IMG/VR virus record: IMGVR_UViG_3300027836_000011
Span: 1 to 64,000 of that record
DNA from: a virus
Strand: one strand, 5' to 3'
Length of the DNA stretch: 64,000 nucleotides
Each line of letters opens with the position of its first letter. Positions within the stretch are counted from its first letter, which is position 1. Shown here in pieces: positions 26,707 to 34,898 of the stretch. The notes beneath the pieces are model-generated. The model was not told the origin of the DNA and ran no database searches. It saw only the letters and a list, made by a program, of their open reading frames with translations. A program made the position numbers and the translations under genes.

Positions 26707-29217
26707 TTATGCACCCATCTTTCCTGTATAGAATGGTACTATCATTCTTTTTATTTCTTTTCCTGATTTACTCTGAGTCTGTGGATAACCTTGTGGTGCA
26801 CCTCTTCTCTGCATTTCTAATTGAGCATTGCTTATATCAGGAGTTGCTGAAGGACTCATACCCATATATAATTTTAAGAAATCCATATCAACCTTTTGAT
26901 CTGGTCCTAAATTTTTCTTTAGTTCAGCATATGAATCTAATATCATTTTTTGTCTATCAGGTTCTTTTCCAACTTTTTGTAAAGCTTTACCACCTTTAAA
27001 TCCAATAGGCCCACCTGTTGTAGGATCTATAGCATAGTAATCATAAATTGAATTTAGATTATAGGTATTAGCTCTATTAGTAAGAGCAGTATTAAACAGT
27101 TCAGCTTCTTTACCTATCTTCCAATTTTGGAAATTATCAGCAGCTTGCAATGTTTTTTGTGTATCATCATATACTTTAATGTTTCTACCTTGATTAATTG
27201 CATCAGTCTGCATATTCAATTGTGCTTGCATTGGAGCTACCTGATTCATTATACCAACATTATTCATATTAGTTCTATTGATAGCTTGTGCATTTGCATC
27301 TATTGTTTGACCTTGAATATTTGAAGTAGCCACAGCTTGTGGTCCACCAACAGCCCCTAAAGCTTGAGCCATAGTATTTGCAGCTGCTGAATTTGCATTA
27401 GCAGCTCCTCTCCAATCATCTAGTACATAATCTATTTTAGCTGGTCCAGCATCTGGTGCCCATGGTAAATACAAATTATCATCAACTAAACTTAATGCAT
27501 TCAAGTTATTTCTATCTTGTGCCCACCATTCAGGTTGAGGTGCAATATATTCTTCAACTGGAGGAATTTCCAAAGGAGGTCTTGGTTCTGGCGGTACATC
27601 AACAGTAAATGTTGCATCAGCTGGTTCAGCAGGAGTAAGTTTAAAACGTGGAGCATTATAAGTATGCAATCCTAATTTACTATCAAATCCTTGTCCCTTA
27701 ACATAACCTTTAGTTCCTTTTTCTTTCCAATATGGTACATATTCTTTATCATCACCAAATGCGGCAATGTGTTCTTTTCTTCTTGTATCTTCAGCCTTTC
27801 TTTGAAACTGTGCCCATTGAGGATCATCAGGTGCTTTGTCATAATCAAATCCAGGAATAGTTGCCGCAACATCTCCCCATCTAGCTTCAAAATCAGCTCT
27901 TGATTCTGCACTTTTAATATCTTCAGAACCATATGCACCACCTGCAGTATTTTGAAATTCAGGTCTAGTACCTTGTGATAATCTACCAAATTGATAAACA
28001 CCAATTGGACTTTCATTTATTGCTTTTTCTTGACCTGCAATGTCTTCACCATAAATAGATACAGAACCCTGACCTTTTTGATTTTGACCAGCAATTTTTT
28101 CTTTAGCTAATTGTGCTTCTTTTTCTGCTTTAAATTTTGGATCTTCAGCTGCAATCTTTTTAAAGTTATAAGTTTGTTTCCCGTCTACAACAGAACCTTT
28201 CACAACTTCAAATTTACCAGAGTCAATCATTTTTTGAGCTTCTGCATATTTAGGATGATCTTTAGGAAGTGGGTTGACAGGTTTTTCTTTACCATCTTGA
28301 TACATTGCTATTTCTCTACCATATCTTGCCATGCCTTCATTACCCATAGCCATAACATCTTCATCAGCCATAGCCAATTGTTGTTCTTGCATTGAAGGAT
28401 CTTCAAATGATTGTTCTTGTTGTTGAGGTTGTTGTCCATCAACTTGAGCCATCATCTCTTGCAATTGTAATAACTGTTGTTGTTGTTCAGGAGATAATGC
28501 ATTAAACGCTTTCATCTGAGCTTGCTTCTTAGTGATGTTTTCTACTTTAGCAGTAAACTCAATTGGATCTTCTCCAATAGAAACTAAGTATGGATGAGCA
28601 GCTAATGGCACACCATCTTCAAATTTCTTTTTAAGTTCTTGACCAAATGCTAATTTAGATAATCCCATCATATTTTTCTTCAACATCATTTCAGAACTAC
28701 GTGCTGTTATCTCATCTGCAAATTGATCTTTCATTGCACCATAGTACTTATTAAGATCATATTTTTTAGATACTTGTGCAGGAGTCATTCTTGATTTAGT
28801 TTCTATACCATACTCAGCTAATTCTTCTTGATTAAATCTCATTTTATCTGTATCAGAATAAATAAAAGATTGTTCTGGTAAAAACATTGGCACACCACCT
28901 TTAGAGTGTCTTGGTCCATTTATATTATATAAACCAAATTGATTGTCATTGTTTAAATCAGTTAATACAGTTTCACCACCTTCAGCTTCAATGTTTGCTT
29001 TGTCCCTAGGTACACCAGATAAACTGTATCTAACAGATTCATCTCTTGTAGTATTCATGCTAGCATTATTGTAATAGTCTTGAGGTAAAGTAACTAAACC
29101 ATAACCAGCTTGATCACCAGTCACATAGCCACCCTCTCTCATCATTTGATCTTCTTCTATTTTACCATTAACTAATTTGAAGCCTGCAGGTAAACTATTT
29201 ATTTTAATTTTTGCCAT
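26707..29217 (-). CDS. Large virion protein of unknown function (836 aa)
   Basis: The N-terminal 160 residues contain GGETVLTDLNNDNQFG, then NGPRHSKGGVPM and LPEQSFIYSDT, a conserved-looking block I associate with crAss-like and related Bacteroidota phages but cannot assign a function. A Gln-rich low-complexity stretch follows at about 235-290, a Pro-rich linker at about 540-575 (PPEPRPPLEIPPVEEY), and an Ala/Asn/Gln-rich helical region at about 600-690. The C-terminus ends in MIVPFYTGKMGA. It is 2 bases from the 704-residue gene, so they are co-translated. Internal virion protein is the best inference. Confidence 0.6.
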   Translation of the reverse strand: MAKIKINSLPAGFKLVNGKIEEDQMMREGGYVTGDQAGYGLVTLPQDYYNNASMNTTRDESVRYSLSGVPRDKANIEAEGGETVLTDLNNDNQFGLYNINGPRHSKGGVPMFLPEQSFIYSDTDKMRFNQEELAEYGIETKSRMTPAQVSKKYDLNKYYGAMKDQFADEITARSSEMMLKKNMMGLSKLAFGQELKKKFEDGVPLAAHPYLVSIGEDPIEFTAKVENITKKQAQMKAFNALSPEQQQQLLQLQEMMAQVDGQQPQQQEQSFEDPSMQEQQLAMADEDVMAMGNEGMARYGREIAMYQDGKEKPVNPLPKDHPKYAEAQKMIDSGKFEVVKGSVVDGKQTYNFKKIAAEDPKFKAEKEAQLAKEKIAGQNQKGQGSVSIYGEDIAGQEKAINESPIGVYQFGRLSQGTRPEFQNTAGGAYGSEDIKSAESRADFEARWGDVAATIPGFDYDKAPDDPQWAQFQRKAEDTRRKEHIAAFGDDKEYVPYWKEKGTKGYVKGQGFDSKLGLHTYNAPRFKLTPAEPADATFTVDVPPEPRPPLEIPPVEEYIAPQPEWWAQDRNNLNALSLVDDNLYLPWAPDAGPAKIDYVLDDWRGAANANSAAANTMAQALGAVGGPQAVATSNIQGQTIDANAQAINRTNMNNVGIMNQVAPMQAQLNMQTDAINQGRNIKVYDDTQKTLQAADNFQNWKIGKEAELFNTALTNRANTYNLNSIYDYYAIDPTTGGPIGFKGGKALQKVGKEPDRQKMILDSYAELKKNLGPDQKVDMDFLKLYMGMSPSATPDISNAQLEMQRRGAPQGYPQTQSKSGKEIKRMIVPFYTGKMGA

Positions 29218-29219
29218 AG

Positions 29220-31334
29220 TTATAATATTTCAATGTCAGCTCCCGCTGCAATTAATTTTGCTAATAAATTTGAATCAACATTTATGGTATTGTTTTCACC
29301 ACCATATTTGCTCATATATAAACCGGTTGTTCTATCACCTTCACTACCAGCCGTACCAGTATTAACATCCCACATTCCTCTTTTGTTAAAAGGATCTTCA
29401 GCAGTAGCATATTGATAATCTGCGCCTAACTTATTAAAGTTATCTTCTCTTGCTTGATTAATGTTCTTATCTCTAAACCAATCATTAACAACATCTGCAC
29501 CTTTGACTGCAAAGTTAGACAATTTTGCATAACCTTGTACACCAGGACTATCCATAAATCTATTTAAGTTACCTTCAGCTTTATTTGTTATGTCAACAGT
29601 TGGCTGTTGAAATGCAGGTGCAGCGGGAACAGCCGGTTGTACTGGAGTACTAAATGTAGTTACATCTGGTTGTTTAGTATATCCTGCTGTATCAGCATAA
29701 TTAGCAGTCTGTCCAAATCTTGGATCATTCATACCAAAAGGATCATTGAAATTAAAATTTGGAGGAAGTCCAAATTGAGCTTTATCTAAGTCACCACCGT
29801 ATTTAAATCCTTGTTTAAGATAAGCGTCATATTCAGATTTAAGTTGTTCTTCATTTTTACCTTGATTTCTTACTGCATCTCCTGTAGCATACCAATCTTT
29901 AAATGATTTTTGTGGAGTATCAGTAACTTTATTATCCATCATTGATGACATTACCGGTGGAGTTTTAAACATACCAGGTAAAGGTTGACCTGTATTTCCT
30001 GTAGGTATCATTGCATTTTGATTAACACCTAATTTATTATTACCCATATAAGTATCATATTCATAAGGATTATCAGCACCAGGTCTATAAGATGAAGCTT
30101 GACCATATCTATCAATACCAAGTCTGGTTCCCGTAGGATCATCCTTAGTATCCATTATCATAGCCTTAGTATCTTTATCCATATTACTTAAGTAATTATA
30201 ATCTTGACCAGCTATTGCATTTTTTTGAGCATCTGAATTATAAACTCTTTCATCTATTGGTCTACTGCTAGTAATAAAATTATAATCATTTGAAGCAGTA
30301 TCATAATTAAATCTAGAGTTTGCCGCTACATCTTTACCATATTGATCAACAGTTCTTAAGTTACCTTTACCTTTTGCAGTATTGTATAGATCTGTATTAT
30401 CAGCCATGTATTTATTTGGGTCATTTACATCTTGAGTTATTTTGTAATTATAATAATCACCTTTAGTTGCATCTCTTATTCCTGCTTTCTTAGAACCATC
30501 TCTAAAGAAACCATCTTTAACACCATCTTTATCAGCATCATCACCACTTAAAAATTCTTTATAACCACCATAAGCTACAGCAGCTGCTTTACCCAAACTA
30601 AAATTATCATTGGTATATTCAAATTCCATTGGATTAATATACAAAGGAGCTCTTTGCCAATTGGTTTGTTTTTTTACATAAGCATTATTGACTGCCCCTA
30701 CTTTACCTTGAGGAGTGCCACCCATATCATATTTCTCACCACCATCTTCTTTTTTCCAACCAGCAGCATTTTTAGCAAAGTTTGCCATCTTAACTACAGA
30801 TGTAGGATATTCATCAGTATTAGCCATAACCTTACTTGCAGCTTCTTGTACAGACATACCCCGTGCTTCAGCCCATCTAGTAAACTTACCTTCATTCTCA
30901 GGTTTAATTTCTATACCTGATTTACCCATAGACATTCCTGGTTCTTGAGTTTCTTCTTCTGACATATCATCAGAATGCATACTCTCATCTTCAGTTAATT
31001 GTTGTGAGGTTTGATCTAATTGATCAACAGGCATTGGTTCACCACCAACTTGTTCTTCTGGTTGTTGACCTTCACTCATTTGTTCAAACAATGACATAAT
31101 ATCATTTTCCTCAAAACCATTCATCATTAGAGCTTGACCAATAGTCTGTTGATCAACTTGTTGTTCAATCAAAGACATAACTACTTCTGCAGCATTTTGT
31201 CCTTGACCTATTGCTTGAGAAATAAAATCTGAAATTTGTTGTACAGCAGGATCTACTGCTTGTTGTGGTTGTGCCTCAACTTGTTCAGTAGTTTGTCCTC
31301 CTTCTTGCTTTAAACTTATTTTGTTTACTTTCAC
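29220..31334 (-). CDS. Virion protein with GMSVQ-type module (704 aa), GTG start
   Basis: Residues about 30-90 form a Gln-rich helical bundle (IGQGQNAAEVVMSLIEQQ), followed by an acidic Gln/Glu linker. Residues 141-194 carry a compact module (GKFTRWAEARGMSVQEAA then VVKMANFAKNAAGW) that I recall from many large phages and some giant viruses, with no known function. The remainder is Asn/Asp/Gly/Tyr-rich and lacks motifs. The only start that keeps the N-terminus is GTG at 31334; an in-frame TAA lies five codons upstream and no ATG lies between, so this gene appears to use a non-ATG start. It is followed after 2 bases by the 836-residue gene. Probably an internal virion component. Confidence 0.6.
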   Translation of the reverse strand: MKVNKISLKQEGGQTTEQVEAQPQQAVDPAVQQISDFISQAIGQGQNAAEVVMSLIEQQVDQQTIGQALMMNGFEENDIMSLFEQMSEGQQPEEQVGGEPMPVDQLDQTSQQLTEDESMHSDDMSEEETQEPGMSMGKSGIEIKPENEGKFTRWAEARGMSVQEAASKVMANTDEYPTSVVKMANFAKNAAGWKKEDGGEKYDMGGTPQGKVGAVNNAYVKKQTNWQRAPLYINPMEFEYTNDNFSLGKAAAVAYGGYKEFLSGDDADKDGVKDGFFRDGSKKAGIRDATKGDYYNYKITQDVNDPNKYMADNTDLYNTAKGKGNLRTVDQYGKDVAANSRFNYDTASNDYNFITSSRPIDERVYNSDAQKNAIAGQDYNYLSNMDKDTKAMIMDTKDDPTGTRLGIDRYGQASSYRPGADNPYEYDTYMGNNKLGVNQNAMIPTGNTGQPLPGMFKTPPVMSSMMDNKVTDTPQKSFKDWYATGDAVRNQGKNEEQLKSEYDAYLKQGFKYGGDLDKAQFGLPPNFNFNDPFGMNDPRFGQTANYADTAGYTKQPDVTTFSTPVQPAVPAAPAFQQPTVDITNKAEGNLNRFMDSPGVQGYAKLSNFAVKGADVVNDWFRDKNINQAREDNFNKLGADYQYATAEDPFNKRGMWDVNTGTAGSEGDRTTGLYMSKYGGENNTINVDSNLLAKLIAAGADIEIL

Positions 31335-31340
31335 GGTGTC

Positions 31341-31379
31341 TACATTATATTATTAATATACAAATAAATCTATAGATTT
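31341..31379 (-). promoter_or_regulatory. Possible promoter element plus 14-base palindrome
   Basis: The minus-strand reading contains TTTGTATATTAATATAATA, related to the class 1 element, directly before the GTG start of the 704-residue gene. Just upstream is the perfect palindrome AAATCTATAGATTT (31366-31379). The very short distance to the GTG would give an almost leaderless mRNA, which weakens the promoter call. Confidence 0.35.
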
Positions 31380-31394
31380 ACTAATTTTTAAGGT

Positions 31395-34300
31395 TTAAGA
31401 ATTGCCTACAATATAAGTCATTATATAATTTGCAGTAGTCATTCCTAACTCTTTTGCTTTACTATAGTAAATTCTATTTAATTTATCATAGTTTTTTATT
31501 GCTAGTTCTTCATTACCAATATTACCTTTTATGTAATCTTTATACATAGTAATATTAGTAGAATTTAATTGCCCACCAAATTGTTTTTTATTTAAAGATT
31601 CAAGTATACGTGGATCTAAATTAGCCTTTGGTATTGAATCAGCAACTCTTGTTCTTGATCTTGCATCTACCAATTCTCTTGAAAAATTATAATCTGGTGA
31701 TTTAGCTTGATAATATCTTGGGCCATTTGGTGTATCAACTTTTTTTGTAGTTACAACCACTTTACCATTTTGTTCTGAATATTTATTTTCACCACCTTGT
31801 TGTTTCATATACTCAACAGATCCTCCCATTTTCTTTTCTGCTGGTAGTCTATTGTATGCTTGCATTAATGGTCCCGGTTTTGATTCACCACCATCTCTAA
31901 AACCATATAATGTTTTTATTGGTTTATTTTTTTGATTACCTAATGCTTTAGAAAAATCAGTGTTAAAGGTAGTGTTTTTTTGTAATAAAATATCATTTAT
32001 ATAATCTCTTGGTTCTTTGGGTAATTTACTTATCCAATCTAAATTATTATAAATGTCAACACCTTCTTCTTTTAAATCATTCAATAAGTTCATAACATTA
32101 CCACGGCCCCAATTATAAGAAGCTAATGTTTTAGCTAATCTTACATCTTCTGATTGACCGGGTTTATTAATAAAACTTGAATTATATAATTCATTCATTG
32201 AATATTTTTGGACATCTGCATTTTGTTTCATATTAAAAGGATCAACATTACCTTTAATATTGTTTGCCTTTTTATAATCTTTAATCACAGCATCTCCAAT
32301 TTGACCCAAACCTTTATATCCTGCAGGTGAAACTGCTTTAGGATTAAATGCAGATTCTCTATATGCTTGTCTTACTAAAAGCTCTGGAGTTATTCCTTTA
32401 GGTTTAGCAGATGTTTTTGCTGGTTCAGCTTTTAATTCAGTAGAATACCTTTCCCCTTTCCATAAGAAATCAGAATCACCCTCATTGCGCGCTGCCCTAA
32501 AAGCTTCTTTAAATGTAGATTTATCATCATATCTAGAAGTACCCCAATTTGCTGGATTTAAATATGCAGTCCAAGAAGTATCTTCTTTCTCACCACCATC
32601 TTGCCTTCTAGTTAATTTATTTGTATACTTGTTTATATGAGCGCGTGAAGTATTTTCCCAAGCTTCAGGATTTACTTTAATTGATTTTAAAGTTTCTAAA
32701 ACTTTTTCACCTTCTTGTCCTTTAATTGCATAATGTGAAAAAGGATCTAATTCACCAAAAAGATTTTTACCAAAAGCTTTCCATACATCAGAATCACCAT
32801 AAACACCTTTTGCTATATCTTTTAAAGGTAAAACATCATAATACTTTTGTGTTAAATCTTTTTTATTTTCTAAATACTTTAACTGCATTTTATCAAAAAA
32901 GTTAGGAGCATCCCTTACAAAAGGATCATCACTTATTATATTATTTCTGTAGTTTGCATCAGTTCTATATTTTAAATCACTAATTAAATTATTATGTTTT
33001 CTCCAAGAGTCCTCTGCTAACTGATTATATAAAGCTTCTTTTTCTTTTACTGCAACTTGTAATTCTGTCATTTTATTAGGATCTCCTGTAATAGCAAGAG
33101 TTTCTCTAACATTTGTTGGAAATCTTTTTATGTAATCATTTTTAACAATACCTTCTCCAAAAGGTGAACCTTTAAAACCAAAACTTGGATCAAAGTCATT
33201 AGTTGTCAACCAGTCTTGTCTATTTCCTGATGAAAAATCTGTTGGTCTTTTTGCTTTAACAATATATCCATTTCCATATGTATATCCTTCTGCAGTTGGA
33301 ACTGAGTTTGATAAATATAATGCATTCTCACCTTCCTTTAAACCAAACCTACCATAACCCGTATTCATAGGTATATGTGTTGACATATATTCTGCTGCTG
33401 CTTTAGAACCTTCTTCCGTTGTAAGATTAAACCCTTGACCTTCAAGATACTTTATTATTTCTGGATTTTTTTGACCAAGAATATCCCAATTAGTACTTAC
33501 ACCTCTAACAAAAGTATTGTGTCTATCAGCTAATCCTCTTATAGTTCTATTGGTAAGTTCATCAGATTGTGCGATTCTTTCTAAATTTTCTGGTAATTTA
33601 TATCCATATTTTTTTGCCCAATCTTTTGCATAAGTTAAATCATTTAAATTATTTGATACAATACCAGTTTTATTTACAGAAGAACCAAAAGATGGTCCTG
33701 CTGTTTTTAAGCCTTGTCTTAACTCAGGAGCTATACTTGTATTAATATTTTTTAATGAGCTGTAACCTTCCCCAATAGTTTTTGTAGCAGGACCAAGTAC
33801 AGGTAGACTTTCAGCTACGTCCATTGCTACATTAAAAGCATTTTCCCAAGATGGATTTTTATACATTTCTGCAGTATCAGGTCCAATATGAGTTAAACCA
33901 TGTCCTGCAAATCCTGCAGTAATAGCATTACCAACAGTAGCTCCAGGAACAGTTGCCATACCAGGTAGTTGAGTAGCTAATGCAGTTGAAACATATGGCG
34001 CAGCTGCGGTACCTACTGCTGTTAAACCAGCAGCAGCAATTGGAGCAAGAGCAATTGCACCGGGTGCATAGAATAAAGGATTCTTTACAGCATCTTGCAT
34101 GTTATTATAAACCACTCTTTTTCTACGCTTTGTGTTCTCTGCATTAAGCATATCCTGTTGCCATTCAGGTAACTTTTCAATTTGTGCTTGTTGAGATTCA
34201 CTTGTAAATCCTTCAGGTGCTCTTAAATCATGATACTGTTTAGTTGCCATGAACTGATCTTCTTTACTCAATCCCTTTACAGGTTTCTTTAAAGGAAATG

Positions 34301-34898
34301 TAGCATTTGTTTTAGGATCAAAACCAAACTTACCAGTATCAATTTGTTTATTGATCCACTCATCTGATCTTTGGTTACCTGTAAAAGAAATATAGTTTCC
34401 ACCTTTAGTTGTAGATGTTACCCATCCTTCAGGAGTTAATGTATTACCTAACCATTTTGTTTCTTTCCCTTTCTGAGCTTTCATTAAACCTTTACCACCA
34501 CACTTATGACAATCCATAACATCAGATCCACCATCAGCAGCTTTCCATTTCCAACCGCAGTTACCACACTCAATAGTTTTATCTAATAGAGCACCTCCCA
34601 TTTTGGCTATTAATGTTTCTGTTACTTCTGTACCTGGAAATTCATAATCATATCCTGGATACATTACTTGCTCATTACCTAAGTTATCTACACCGTGGAT
34701 TGGTCCCTTTCTCAAAGGGCTACCATCTTTTTCTTTCATAGTAATAGAACCAGATGGAATAATGTTTTGATAATTATTTACATCTGGGCTATCCATTCTA
34801 AATCCTTCTGTAGAGAATACTCCTGTAGTATAACTAAACATTTCATTTGGGCCACCCGGTAATCCTCTACGTTCTGTATGTTGTATCTTTTTCTCCAT
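31395..34898 (-). CDS. Multidomain virion protein: zinc ribbon, ADP-ribosyltransferase-like region, lytic transglycosylase
   Basis: A 1,167-residue protein of several parts. Residues 111-133 form a zinc ribbon (C111-x2-C114, C130-x2-C133). Residues about 278-345 are Ala/Gly/Pro-rich and hydrophobic. Residues about 460-590 resemble an ADP-ribosyltransferase fold: R465 in FVRGVSTN, S530 in LYLSNSVPTAEGY, then GNGYIVKAKRP, with E582 a candidate catalytic Glu; this assignment is tentative. Residues about 840-980 are an SLT-type lytic transglycosylase: catalytic E848 in YRESAFNP, then AGYKGLGQIG and SYNWGRGN. The transglycosylase should cut peptidoglycan during DNA entry. The start ATG overlaps the stop of the 2,036-residue tail gene (TAATG), so translation is coupled. 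It is the first of the cargo-type genes. Confidence 0.78.
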   Translation of the reverse strand: MEKKIQHTERRGLPGGPNEMFSYTTGVFSTEGFRMDSPDVNNYQNIIPSGSITMKEKDGSPLRKGPIHGVDNLGNEQVMYPGYDYEFPGTEVTETLIAKMGGALLDKTIECGNCGWKWKAADGGSDVMDCHKCGGKGLMKAQKGKETKWLGNTLTPEGWVTSTTKGGNYISFTGNQRSDEWINKQIDTGKFGFDPKTNATFPLKKPVKGLSKEDQFMATKQYHDLRAPEGFTSESQQAQIEKLPEWQQDMLNAENTKRRKRVVYNNMQDAVKNPLFYAPGAIALAPIAAAGLTAVGTAAAPYVSTALATQLPGMATVPGATVGNAITAGFAGHGLTHIGPDTAEMYKNPSWENAFNVAMDVAESLPVLGPATKTIGEGYSSLKNINTSIAPELRQGLKTAGPSFGSSVNKTGIVSNNLNDLTYAKDWAKKYGYKLPENLERIAQSDELTNRTIRGLADRHNTFVRGVSTNWDILGQKNPEIIKYLEGQGFNLTTEEGSKAAAEYMSTHIPMNTGYGRFGLKEGENALYLSNSVPTAEGYTYGNGYIVKAKRPTDFSSGNRQDWLTTNDFDPSFGFKGSPFGEGIVKNDYIKRFPTNVRETLAITGDPNKMTELQVAVKEKEALYNQLAEDSWRKHNNLISDLKYRTDANYRNNIISDDPFVRDAPNFFDKMQLKYLENKKDLTQKYYDVLPLKDIAKGVYGDSDVWKAFGKNLFGELDPFSHYAIKGQEGEKVLETLKSIKVNPEAWENTSRAHINKYTNKLTRRQDGGEKEDTSWTAYLNPANWGTSRYDDKSTFKEAFRAARNEGDSDFLWKGERYSTELKAEPAKTSAKPKGITPELLVRQAYRESAFNPKAVSPAGYKGLGQIGDAVIKDYKKANNIKGNVDPFNMKQNADVQKYSMNELYNSSFINKPGQSEDVRLAKTLASYNWGRGNVMNLLNDLKEEGVDIYNNLDWISKLPKEPRDYINDILLQKNTTFNTDFSKALGNQKNKPIKTLYGFRDGGESKPGPLMQAYNRLPAEKKMGGSVEYMKQQGGENKYSEQNGKVVVTTKKVDTPNGPRYYQAKSPDYNFSRELVDARSRTRVADSIPKANLDPRILESLNKKQFGGQLNSTNITMYKDYIKGNIGNEELAIKNYDKLNRIYYSKAKELGMTTANYIMTYIVGNS

